A stretch of DNA of 17,417 bases, taken from contig JBPCJY010000149.1 in NCBI GenBank assembly GCA_051004815.1, positions 1 to 17,417 of the forward strand. The letters are read 5' to 3'. A program made the translations under genes and the position numbers. The stretch's first letter is position 1. The number at the start of each line of letters is the position of its first letter. Below the pieces are notes generated by a model, which worked only from the letters and a program-made list of their open reading frames with translations, ran no database searches and was not told the origin of the DNA. Shown here piece by piece: positions 7,845-15,680 of this stretch. The stretch comes from JBBQXY01 sp051004815 (GTDB lineage: Bacteria > Chloroflexota > Ktedonobacteria > Ktedonobacterales > Ktedonobacteraceae).

Positions 7845-9083
7845 ATGCAACAAGACGAAAGTACCGTTACCAGTGAAACAACTGAAGCAGAGCACGACGA
7901 AGATGAGACCGTTCAGCTTGAAGTGCCTACACCTATAGCAAAAGCAAAGGCGGAAGATAAGGATTTTGATTGGCTGGCTCTGGGGATAGTCATTATCATA
8001 GCCGCACTCTTTGCCCTGGCAGGACGTTTCAATGCACAACCGGCCACATCGCTAGCTCCCGTGGCAGTGCTCAGTGCCACGGGTTGTGGGCTACTGGTAA
8101 CTGGTATGCGCAAGCTGCGCACACCGATACGCCCTGGTTTATTTGAGGCTGCACTCGGTGGGCTTTTCCTGGCCCTGTTCCAATTTATTGCGGCACTCAG
8201 TTATCCTCATGTGTTGCAGGTATTGAGTGAAGCCGCTGATGAGCGTTTGGGCTTCTTCACGACATGGGGACTCATTACCGCCTTCTCTGTGATTTTTAGC
8301 ATCGTTGGTGCTACATTGGGACACCTGGCTTTTGCACCGCTCCGTCCTTTGCCAGCTAAAAAGGGTGCGCCGCAACGTTCACCAGCAAGCGACGATGATG
8401 AGGACGAGAAGGCAGAAAATACCCTGGCGGCTGTTCCGCCAGAGGAGACGACGCCTAAACGTTCCCTGGTTAGCTATTTCATTACTGTGCTATTGCTGGG
8501 GCTGGCTCCTGTAGCCGTTGGCTATGTGTTCTCAGCCGCCTTTGATTACATGCTTACGACCTATCAGTTTTTTCCTGGCCCTTACCCGACGCTGCGTTTG
8601 TTAAGTACACTGCTGCCCTGGCAACTCCCGGTGGCCTTCACTATCAATAGCAGCGATCCCAACTCATTGGTCTTTTTGCTATGGCAGTTGTGGCGTTTCC
8701 CGGTATTTCTTGGTAATCCCACAATGTTCGATGTGCAGGCACTGGAACCATTTGTGTTCAACAGTGCAGCCCTGGGATTACTACTTTTGACGATGCGTGG
8801 TACAGCGACGGGGGCTGGTAGCCAACGAATTGTGCTGGGTTGGCCGAGCTACCTCATGTTACAATTCGCACTTGGACTGCTCCTGGTATTTCCGGCTGAT
8901 TTATGGATTGTGCGAGGTTTGCAAGGGTTGCTGCAAAACCCCGTAATTGCCGTTCCGATACGCACACTCACTATCCTTGACCAGTCCACCTTTATCCTGA
9001 ACCTGGTCACAGGGCCACTCATCTGCCTGGGTATTGGCTTACTGCTACGTTTCTCAAGAATAGAGAGGATAAGGGTGCAGTAA
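7845..9083 (+). CDS. Acidic polytopic membrane protein of unknown function
   Basis: I do not recognise a family. The 412-aa product begins with about 40 residues rich in Asp/Glu/Thr (no signal peptide), followed by hydrophobic segments near 43-60, 66-87, 99-120 and 140-165. A soluble linker (about 168-207) contains the acidic run SDDDEDEKAEN. More hydrophobic segments lie near 209-235, 300-317, 332-350 and 380-401. No transporter or enzyme motif stands out. The start is ATG 7845, with AAGGAG 12 nt upstream, slightly distant. It is transcribed away from hemA and toward two further membrane-protein genes, with which it may form a unit. Placement of the central segments (about 250-290) is uncertain. 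Confidence 0.8.
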   Translation: MQQDESTVTSETTEAEHDEDETVQLEVPTPIAKAKAEDKDFDWLALGIVIIIAALFALAGRFNAQPATSLAPVAVLSATGCGLLVTGMRKLRTPIRPGLFEAALGGLFLALFQFIAALSYPHVLQVLSEAADERLGFFTTWGLITAFSVIFSIVGATLGHLAFAPLRPLPAKKGAPQRSPASDDDEDEKAENTLAAVPPEETTPKRSLVSYFITVLLLGLAPVAVGYVFSAAFDYMLTTYQFFPGPYPTLRLLSTLLPWQLPVAFTINSSDPNSLVFLLWQLWRFPVFLGNPTMFDVQALEPFVFNSAALGLLLLTMRGTATGAGSQRIVLGWPSYLMLQFALGLLLVFPADLWIVRGLQGLLQNPVIAVPIRTLTILDQSTFILNLVTGPLICLGIGLLLRFSRIERIRVQ

Positions 9084-9224
9084 GCAAGCTTTGAGGCAAG
9101 CAATACAGCTGAGTTATAGGATAATGGTTTGGCTTCCTGACAGATTCCTGATAGATTGATACATCTGCACGTTAGGAAGAGGGAGAGATAAAAATCAATA
9201 AGACAGTGGCAAGGAAGTAGAGCA

Positions 9225-10613
9225 TTGATATATTATTGCCCCAGGTGCAATGCGAAGGTTTCAGAAGAGGCCCAATTTTGTGCAAATTGTGGTTTAAAAC
9301 GACATGTCGCACAACACGTTCCGGCATCACCTGCAACGGCAAACGCGGAACTATCGCCCCGAATATCCACGGGAATAGCCCCGTTGCCAGCAAATGTTCC
9401 TGGGAAAGTCCAAGCAATTCCACCAATGCCAACGCGTACGGTGCAACCGCACGTCAGGCGCGTGCCAGCACGCCCGAATTCAGGCAGCTATCCCGCGCAA
9501 CCAGTACAACCTGCTCCCGCCAATAGTCAGGGACAGATGCAGGGATATACCCCTGCTACCGATCACGCTCAAAACACTCCCTCAACTCCTGTTCCCCCTA
9601 CAAGCCTGATTCGTCCAGTAGGAACCTGGACAAAGCAAGCACCGTCTCCCAACCCTGCCCTATCCGTTCAAACCAAGATGCCTGTCTGGCCTGGGCAACT
9701 ACCCATGCCACCTCAACCTGCTCAGTCTATTGAACATGCCATGCAGCAACAAGGTCAAGGTTCACCTTCGCCAAATGTAGCGGTCGGACAGCCTTCTGCT
9801 GGGGTTGTCAGGGCGCGTCCGCCATTGATTGAGGCGCACGAAGAGTTCGCCCAGGATGATAATAGTTCTGAAAGTTATGCCGCGACCAGCGTTGCAGCCG
9901 AGCGATGGCGCACCAGTTGGCGCAACCGCCAACGCAGTGAGGCCGGGCCTGCCACATCGGCATCGCGTGGCCAATCGTTGGTACAAGAACCATTGATGGC
10001 AATGCAGAATAGTCTGGCTCGGATGCGTGCTATCGTAGTGCCGAAGAAATTACAAGAATCACAGGTAAACCTGCGTTTCTGGATCACGCTCCTCCTGATG
10101 ATTTGTGTCATTGGGGGACTGGCTGTGTTTATTGCTTCTACGTTTCAAACTGTTCCTGATTCAGCGAGCCAGGGTATTCAGCAAAGCGTTGCACAGCCTC
10201 CAAATTTGAGCATTTCAGGTACGCCAACGGCAACTATTGCGCAAGGGCAATCTCTTCACCTGCATGGCAATAATTTTGCTGCTGGTGTGCCTATCAGCTT
10301 TTTATTGGATGGAACGGTGGCTATTACGGGTGCGGATGGTCGTACCCTGTCGCTACTGACCTCTGAGCAGGGTTCATTTGATGTTTCCATACACATCACT
10401 TCCACCTGGTCAGCTGGTCCGCATACGTTGCAAGCACATGACAGCAAACATCATCAAAATGCCTATTTGAATATTGATATCAGCCTGGCAGGCCGCACCA
10501 CGACAACCAGTAGAGAAATCGCACTTTCCGCGAAACGGCTCATATTTCAAGCGGCCATGGTGACACGTACCACTTCGTCATCAACACGAATACTGTTTCC
10601 TGGCCCGGAGTAG
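9225..10613 (+). CDS. Zinc-ribbon, single-TM protein with extracytoplasmic beta domain; 3' end probably frameshifted
   Basis: The 462-aa product has four visible parts: an N-terminal zinc ribbon (CPRC at 5-8, CANC at 19-22); a long low-complexity region rich in Pro/Gln/Ala/Ser (about 30-265); one hydrophobic segment (FWITLLLMICVIGGLAVFIA, about 285-304); and an outward-facing stretch PNLSISGTPTATIAQGQSLH (326-345) onward that resembles an Ig-like/IPT-type beta domain. TTG 9225 is the start, because AAGGAAG lies 7 nt upstream and the zinc ribbon follows at once. The last 20 or so residues (TRTTSSSTRILFPGPE) look unlike the domain, while another frame continues with protein-like sequence to a TAG at 10634-10636, suggesting a frameshift near 10514-10560. 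Function is unknown. Confidence 0.75.
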   Translation: MIYYCPRCNAKVSEEAQFCANCGLKRHVAQHVPASPATANAELSPRISTGIAPLPANVPGKVQAIPPMPTRTVQPHVRRVPARPNSGSYPAQPVQPAPANSQGQMQGYTPATDHAQNTPSTPVPPTSLIRPVGTWTKQAPSPNPALSVQTKMPVWPGQLPMPPQPAQSIEHAMQQQGQGSPSPNVAVGQPSAGVVRARPPLIEAHEEFAQDDNSSESYAATSVAAERWRTSWRNRQRSEAGPATSASRGQSLVQEPLMAMQNSLARMRAIVVPKKLQESQVNLRFWITLLLMICVIGGLAVFIASTFQTVPDSASQGIQQSVAQPPNLSISGTPTATIAQGQSLHLHGNNFAAGVPISFLLDGTVAITGADGRTLSLLTSEQGSFDVSIHITSTWSAGPHTLQAHDSKHHQNAYLNIDISLAGRTTTTSREIALSAKRLIFQAAMVTRTTSSSTRILFPGPE

Positions 10614-10669
10614 TTACCATTCAAGCAGCACAGTAGTCGCAAGCACGACAGCAGAAGGATGTACCGCCA

Positions 10670-11179
10670 ATGCAAATGAATTCCTTTTATCTCACAATCT
10701 TCATGGTTGTTTTTATCCTCCTGGGCGTCTATAACGTCTTCTCTGGACTCAGACGTGTACGGGAAGCACAGACGCGTGGGCAGCACATAGCGTGGTTCCG
10801 GCAGATCAACTTATTAACTGGTATCGAATACCTGCTGCTCTCCTTTGTCTTTATGTTGAGTTTAAATCTGCACAATAATGCATTCCCAGCATTTCTCAAG
10901 CCCATTGTCGTGCCGTTTTACCTGCTTATCTTGCTCTTATCGGCGGTCATCGCAGGCTTTGTCATACGACAGGCCATTCTCAATGCACGTCTTATCAGGA
11001 AAAATCCCACGGCGAAAGTGAAGAGCAATAACGTTATCACGCCCAAAGCAGGGTATAGTGCAGACGAAGTAGCCGACGAGGACATGACTGCTGAGCAGCG
11101 TGCAAGCGTTATGCAGCATCAACGGGAGCGACGCCAAAAAGCGGCGGCCGCACGGCGTCGCCGAGCGGGCCGCGCATAA
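10670..11179 (+). CDS. Small three-TM protein with basic C-terminal tail, unknown function
   Basis: The 169-aa product has three hydrophobic segments (about 6-26, 50-67, 77-100), followed by a soluble tail that is first mixed and acidic (SADEVADEDMTAEQ) and then strongly basic (QRERRQKAAAARRRRAGRA), plausibly cytoplasmic and nucleic-acid or lipid contacting. No family is recognised. ATG 10670 has AGAAGGA 10 nt upstream; an in-frame ATG two codons later is an alternative. It follows the zinc-ribbon gene closely on the same strand and its stop lies 2 nt from the end of the convergent tail-like gene. Confidence 0.75.
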   Translation: MQMNSFYLTIFMVVFILLGVYNVFSGLRRVREAQTRGQHIAWFRQINLLTGIEYLLLSFVFMLSLNLHNNAFPAFLKPIVVPFYLLILLLSAVIAGFVIRQAILNARLIRKNPTAKVKSNNVITPKAGYSADEVADEDMTAEQRASVMQHQRERRQKAAAARRRRAGRA

Positions 11180-11181
11180 AC

Positions 11182-13236
11182 TCACATCCCTTCCAACACC
11201 AGCTGTAGCTCATCTATACTATGCTGTGCATCAAAGTGTGCCAGTAGATGAGCAAGGCGGCAGGTGGCACTGCGCCCACTACCCGTGGGAGCGGCACTAT
11301 CGGTGATCGTGATACCATCAAAGAGCTGTAGAGCGGGATTAAGCGGGACGGTAACAGTGTAGATCGCCTGTACGCGTTGCTCTTGCAGCAGCAGAAAGCT
11401 GGCTTTTTGGGCGCATTGCGTGGTGCTGGTCAACTTGGGGTCAACATGGTGCAGAAGACGTTCGACTCCCACCAGATGCAAATTGGCATCGTCATAGGCT
11501 TCAGCTGTGGTTAGCGCACCTGCTAAGCCACTTGTTGGCGGCTTACCGCTCACAATAATATGATTGGCCCGCTGGTCATCAGTGCCAAAGCTCACCAATT
11601 CCACCTCCGGTTGATAGCTCCATACAGAAGGGTCGCCACTGGCAAGCTCGCGAAATTGCATCACCTCGCTTTGATCAAGGAAGTAGGCCAAACCATACGT
11701 TGTGCAGAGTTCATCCAGGGCATGGCGATATGTTTGTCCAGCCTGCAAGACAAAGGATGAAATCACCTGGCTCATCTGCGTTGTAGCGGGGAGGCTGGTG
11801 GAGAAAAGACCGCCACGAGCACACATCTCGCTGACGAGATAGCTCAGAGTCTGGTTGAGATAGGTAATTTGGTAACGCGAAATGAGATCAAGGTTGCGCG
11901 TGAGGTCCAGCCCTACCAGCAAAAGGTGGTTTTCCTGGGGCGAACGCACAACGTGTATCTGTTCGAGATGATAGACCCCCACTTTCACGATATCGGCTGT
12001 AGTAGGTGGAGTGCCGGTTTTATAGCCTTCACTGAGTACGAGAGAAGCGTTAAGGCCAATTTGCTGGTAATTGTTGCCGGAGGTAATGAGTGCATTGTAC
12101 ACACCCCTGGCATTATCAATCAACACTTCGAGACGCGAGGGCTTACCTGTCTGTTCGAGACGTTGATAGGAAAGCACGGCGGCTGAAACATCAAGGTATT
12201 GCGTGCTGTTGGATGACTGGAAAGTTGGCGCACTATAGACGGTTGGCATAGCTGCAATATAGTAGCGCGAACCAGCACTACCCGTATGGGGTGTGGGCAA
12301 CTTGAAGGCAATGGCACCATAGGTACAGGTGATATCGTGCAAAATCATGCCATTTGACCAGTGTATGAGGTCAGCCGATTGGCGCATCCGTGGGTAGCTA
12401 TATACGGAACCGGTTAAGAGGCCAGAATCAGATTCGATACAGGTGAGCGTATACAAGCCATCGGCAAAGGTCAGGCGCGGAACATAGCGAGCAATGGCGG
12501 TACTGGTGGCTGGCGCGATAACGCTGCTACTGCTCCAGGTATTACTGGCGGAGTTGTAGAGACAGGAGGCCAGGGTAAAGCCATCTGAATAAATGACGGT
12601 ATAGGTGGGATTTGCCCAGGCAACCGCTACACCTGCGCCCCCTGTTAACGGCGGTAATGTCCAGGCACTGAGGGATGACCACGAGCCAGTATACAACGAG
12701 CAACCCATATTTTCTCCACCAACAACATCGTAGAGAAAGAAAATGTCGTTGTTGCCAGCACTGCCTATCCCCTTTATTAAGGCACCACCCGGTGGAGCGA
12801 CGACAACATTGGGGCCGCTCCATGTCTGCCCATTATCGGTAGAGGACCATGTCCAGAGTTGGTTGCCGCCAGTGCCACGTTGGGCAAAGGCACGCAAGGT
12901 ACCACCCGAATTTGAGACGGCACAACCGGCGTCTTCAAACATATTTCCACTCCCGCCAGAGAATGTCGTCCATGTACTCCACTGTGATGCTACCGAGGGA
13001 TCGGTAATACGCTTATATTGAAAGTTGGAGGTGAAACCGCCACCGCCACGCGTGACCTGCACGCGAATGATGCTATTATCGTTGGCTATACAGAGATCGT
13101 TCCAGGCATCGGCGGTATTGGGAGTTTGGTAGGATGCGTAATGAATGACATGATCTTCAACGGTAAGAGAAAGCGATGGAATACGCGTGACGCTATTGAC
13201 CGCCGCGGTCAATGCACCATCCAATGTACGAACCAT
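11182..13236 (-). CDS. Phage-tail/baseplate-hub-like protein with beta-propeller-like region
   Basis: The 684-aa product has no signal peptide. Residues 1-30 (MVRTLDGALTAAVNSVTRIP) resemble the opening of siphovirus-type tail proteins. Residues about 40-340 are Ser/Thr/Gly/Trp-rich and contain a sialidase-type Asp-box (SSTDNGQTW, 131-139) and blade-like repeats (QWSTWTTFSGG, QSADLIHWSNG), suggesting a beta-propeller for carbohydrate or surface binding. Residues about 345-684 resemble the gp27/GpD hub fold: LEVLIDNARGVYN, LLLVGLDLTRNLDLIS, LDELCTTYGLAYFLD, then VPLNPALQLFDGITITD and a closing HSIDELQLVLEG. Both homology calls are by eye. ATG 13236 has only a modest AAAGG upstream. No other phage gene lies nearby, so it may be a domesticated or relict tail gene. 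Confidence 0.7.
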   Translation of the reverse strand: MVRTLDGALTAAVNSVTRIPSLSLTVEDHVIHYASYQTPNTADAWNDLCIANDNSIIRVQVTRGGGGFTSNFQYKRITDPSVASQWSTWTTFSGGSGNMFEDAGCAVSNSGGTLRAFAQRGTGGNQLWTWSSTDNGQTWSGPNVVVAPPGGALIKGIGSAGNNDIFFLYDVVGGENMGCSLYTGSWSSLSAWTLPPLTGGAGVAVAWANPTYTVIYSDGFTLASCLYNSASNTWSSSSVIAPATSTAIARYVPRLTFADGLYTLTCIESDSGLLTGSVYSYPRMRQSADLIHWSNGMILHDITCTYGAIAFKLPTPHTGSAGSRYYIAAMPTVYSAPTFQSSNSTQYLDVSAAVLSYQRLEQTGKPSRLEVLIDNARGVYNALITSGNNYQQIGLNASLVLSEGYKTGTPPTTADIVKVGVYHLEQIHVVRSPQENHLLLVGLDLTRNLDLISRYQITYLNQTLSYLVSEMCARGGLFSTSLPATTQMSQVISSFVLQAGQTYRHALDELCTTYGLAYFLDQSEVMQFRELASGDPSVWSYQPEVELVSFGTDDQRANHIIVSGKPPTSGLAGALTTAEAYDDANLHLVGVERLLHHVDPKLTSTTQCAQKASFLLLQEQRVQAIYTVTVPLNPALQLFDGITITDSAAPTGSGRSATCRLAHLLAHFDAQHSIDELQLVLEGM

Positions 13237-13320
13237 GGGAGGAAACCTTTCTGGGGAAGCATAGATGAGGATAGTTTAACGAGCGAGGGGTAAGCAGTAG
13301 ATTACTGGTCGCTTGCTGCA

Positions 13321-13349
13321 AGTATAGCCTAAAAGGGAGAATTTTTCAA
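13321..13349 (-). promoter_or_regulatory. Strong sigma70-like promoter of the tail-like gene
   Basis: On the minus strand TTGAAA (13349-13344), 17 nt, then TATACT (13326-13321), about 85 nt before the ATG. This near-consensus promoter suggests the orphan gene is expressed on its own. A short palindrome CTTGC-T-GCAAG lies just downstream in the leader. Confidence 0.6.
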
Positions 13350-13445
13350 GAGAATGGGCAATGATGGGAGTAAGCAGCGAAACCACCACGTTATGAAGTG
13401 GTTGGAATAGACAACTACAGCGCGGTGTTAAACAACTTTAGAAGT

Positions 13446-13473
13446 TTGGCTGAGGCTGACCTCAAGCTATAAC
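13446..13473 (+). promoter_or_regulatory. Possible promoter of the MOSC gene
   Basis: TTGGCT (13446-13451), a 16-nt spacer, then TATAAC (13468-13473), about 55 nt before the chosen ATG. The spacer contains GAGG-CTGA-CCTC, a small inverted repeat (13452-13463) that could be an operator or chance. Confidence 0.4.
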
Positions 13474-13528
13474 AATATCATACTATCCGCAAACCTGAGA
13501 GTAGGCCATGTGCTGCCAAGGAGAAATA

Positions 13529-14197
13529 ATGATGCCGCCAGCATCTGTGATGAAAGTTGTATCGGTCAATGTTGGACTCCCACGAGAAGTTACCTGGAAA
13601 GGGCGAAAAGTGATGACGGGTATCTTTAAGGAGCCTGTGACAAAGCGAGTGGCTATCAAACGGCTTAATCTTGTAGGAGATCGTCAAGCTGACCTCACCG
13701 TTCATGGTGGTCTTGATAAAGCTATCTATGCATATCCGGCTGAGTACTATCGCTACTGGCATGAACAGTTTCCGGAAATGACATTGCCCTGGGGAATGTT
13801 CGGAGAAAACCTCACGGTCGAGGGACTGACAGAAGAAACCGTTCATATTGGAGACCGCTTCCAGATTGGCTCCGCGGAGGTCGTGGTTACACAACCTCGA
13901 CTACCATGTTATAAGCTAGGCATCAAATTTGGACGTGATGATATCTTAAAACGCTTTCTGAAGAGTGGGCTTACCGGCTTCTACTTCGCTGTCATCAGTG
14001 AAGGGGAAGTAGCACAGGGAGACGCCATCACCCTTGTTAGTAGCGACGAGCATCAAGTCAGCGTATCTGCCATCACACGCCTTTACCTACAAGATAAGCA
14101 TAATCCAGAGGCACTGCTCCATGCACTGGAAGTGAAGGCACTTCCCGAAGGATGGCGTACCTACTTCCTCGAACAACTAGCTCAAACGGCAAGTTGA
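13529..14197 (+). CDS. MOSC-domain protein, YiiM-like
   Basis: The MOSC fold binds molybdenum cofactor or carries sulfur on a conserved Cys; YiiM-type members reduce N-hydroxylated substrates such as 6-hydroxylaminopurine with other proteins. From ATG 13529 the product is 222 aa. Signatures are DLTVHGGLDKAIYAYPAEYY (55-74), FGENLTVEGL (91-100), VHIGDRFQIG (105-114) and TQPRLPCYKLG with the conserved Cys127. ATG 13529 is preferred over the in-frame ATG at 13508 because AAGGAG (13518-13523) sits 5 nt before it; an ATG directly following (13532) is equally possible. The 3' end overlaps convergent folD by 16 nt. A Moco-sulfurase-like gene lies 1.8 kb away, which suggests a shared molybdenum/sulfur theme. 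Confidence 0.9.
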   Translation: MMPPASVMKVVSVNVGLPREVTWKGRKVMTGIFKEPVTKRVAIKRLNLVGDRQADLTVHGGLDKAIYAYPAEYYRYWHEQFPEMTLPWGMFGENLTVEGLTEETVHIGDRFQIGSAEVVVTQPRLPCYKLGIKFGRDDILKRFLKSGLTGFYFAVISEGEVAQGDAITLVSSDEHQVSVSAITRLYLQDKHNPEALLHALEVKALPEGWRTYFLEQLAQTAS

Positions 14198-15060
14198 GGG
14201 GGAACAATCCCAACAGCGTTCCATGCCGCTTGCACACATTGTTTGAGTAACAACACGTTGGTAAGCGGCCCTACACCGCCAGGGGTAGGAGTCAGGACAC
14301 TGGCTACCTCGCGCACCGAGACTACATCAACATCGCCGACGATTCCTCCCTCTGGCAAGGCGTTAATGCCAACGTCGATCACCACGGCTCCGGGGCGTAC
14401 CATGGCAGCAGTGACCATATTCGCTCGGCCAACTGCTGCGACCAGAACATCCGCTTGACGTGCCATGGCTGCGAGATTGGTGGAACGTGAATGACAAACG
14501 GTGACGGTAGCATTTTTCTGTAGCAGCATCATAGCTAGAGGTTTGCCCACAACATTGCTGCGTCCCAGGATAACGACCCGTTTGCCCACCAACGGTGTTT
14601 GGGTGCGCTCAAGTATCTCTACGACTGCGGCGGCAGTCGAAGGGAGAAAACTGGGCAGGCCAAGGAAGAGATTACCCGCGCTGCGCGGACTGATACCATC
14701 GATATCTTTGCTCGAAGCGATGGTATCGGCAACCATTTTTTGCGCAAGATGCGCCGGTAGAGGCATCTGCACGATGATACCTTGTGTGGCTTCATCGTTG
14801 TTCAGGTGTACCAGCAGAGCTCGCAGTTCAGCGGGTGAGACCTGGGCCGATACCTGTTCCAAACGAGCGGCAACGCCTACGTCGTTAGCGACCCGCAAAA
14901 TTGCTTTGCTATAGACACCTGATGCGGCGTCTCCACCGACAAGCACAATTGCCAGGCCGGGCGGTCTCCCTTGCAATTGGGAATAGGCATGTATCTCTTC
15001 GCGTAGCTCGGCGCGAATCTCTGCTCCCATAGCCCTACCATCCAGAATGTGTGCTGTCAC
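14182..15060 (-). CDS. folD: Methylenetetrahydrofolate dehydrogenase (FolD), cyclohydrolase lysine missing
   Basis: FolD normally oxidises 5,10-methylene-THF to methenyl-THF and hydrolyses that to 10-formyl-THF. The 292-aa product is full length, with QGIIVQMPLP (93-102), KDIDGISPRSAGNL (118-131), the nucleotide-binding VVILGRSNVVGKP (162-174) and LTPTPGGVGPLT (256-267). Of the active-site trio in E. coli numbering, Gln98 and Asp121 are present, but the YxxxK motif reads Y50-S-K-A-I54: the essential Lys54 is Ile, with a Lys two positions earlier. The usual PCTP motif reads PSTA. I infer a dehydrogenase with weak or no cyclohydrolase activity. GTG 15060 (AGGAG 7 nt upstream) overlaps the fchA stop by 4 nt, so translation is coupled. 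Confidence 0.95.
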   Translation of the reverse strand: MTAHILDGRAMGAEIRAELREEIHAYSQLQGRPPGLAIVLVGGDAASGVYSKAILRVANDVGVAARLEQVSAQVSPAELRALLVHLNNDEATQGIIVQMPLPAHLAQKMVADTIASSKDIDGISPRSAGNLFLGLPSFLPSTAAAVVEILERTQTPLVGKRVVILGRSNVVGKPLAMMLLQKNATVTVCHSRSTNLAAMARQADVLVAAVGRANMVTAAMVRPGAVVIDVGINALPEGGIVGDVDVVSVREVASVLTPTPGGVGPLTNVLLLKQCVQAAWNAVGIVPPQLAV

Positions 15061-15680
15061 GCTCGCTCTCCTACGATGCTAGTAATCTGCTGCGTGTACT
15101 CGGTAATGGCATCGAGGGCTTTACCGAGGCGATCACTCAAGATAGTGACCATTTCCAGGTCTTTCATGGCCTGTAAATTCGCTCGCACCATCCAGGCTGC
15201 TCCGGTGCCGGCACTGGATGCCAACATGGCCCCTGTTGCTATATCGCTCAGCACATTTACGTTGCCTATTTCAGCGATACGTCGGCAATGGCGTGCCAAC
15301 TCAGCTGAACACTCGACCATTTCCAGCGGCACCAGAGCCGCCGTTATCAATCCCGCTTGAATAGCCTTGCTGCGCGTTTTTTTCTCGTCATCGGTCGTGC
15401 GCGACAACTTAAACGAGGCCGCAAGCTTGCCGTAGGCGTCGATATCCTCCTGCATGAGTTGTTGAAAACGTTCGCGCAACTGCTCAGTCTGCCGCAAAAT
15501 TCCCTCGACCTCGATCTGCACATCGGCATAGTCCGCTTTGCCAATGGTCAGTCGGGACACCATGCTTGCCAGTGCTGCCCCCATCGCGCCGCTTACAGCC
15601 GCAGTCGAACCACCGCCGGGGGTAGATTTGGCCGAAGCCAGTTCATCCAGGTAAAATTGTAACGTTTTATCTAAATACAT
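15057..15680 (-). CDS. fchA: Methenyltetrahydrofolate cyclohydrolase / formimidoyl-THF cyclodeaminase family
   Basis: Member of the FTCD C-terminal (cyclodeaminase) family. Stand-alone bacterial forms such as FchA hydrolyse 5,10-methenyl-THF to 10-formyl-THF, and others deaminate formimino-THF. The product is 207 aa from ATG 15680, normal length, mostly helical, with the family signature LASAKSTPGGGSTAAVSGAM (14-33) near the start. ATG 15680 is preferred over the in-frame ATG at 15704 because AGGAAG (15696-15691) lies upstream of it and the earlier ATG lacks a Shine-Dalgarno sequence. No histidine-degradation genes are nearby, and it is coupled to a FolD lacking the cyclohydrolase lysine, so the cyclohydrolase role is favoured. 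Confidence 0.88.
   Translation of the reverse strand: MYLDKTLQFYLDELASAKSTPGGGSTAAVSGAMGAALASMVSRLTIGKADYADVQIEVEGILRQTEQLRERFQQLMQEDIDAYGKLAASFKLSRTTDDEKKTRSKAIQAGLITAALVPLEMVECSAELARHCRRIAEIGNVNVLSDIATGAMLASSAGTGAAWMVRANLQAMKDLEMVTILSDRLGKALDAITEYTQQITSIVGERA

Noticed and set aside
9085..9200. Repeated GCAAGC and TTCCTGA words upstream of the zinc-ribbon gene, and a possible promoter
   Set aside because: Too short and irregular to call a repeat or operator; the TTGAGG...TATAGG pairing is weak.
13478..13894. Minus-strand open frame of 138 codons opposite the MOSC gene
   Set aside because: Shadow of the MOSC coding sequence, which has clear conserved motifs on the plus strand.
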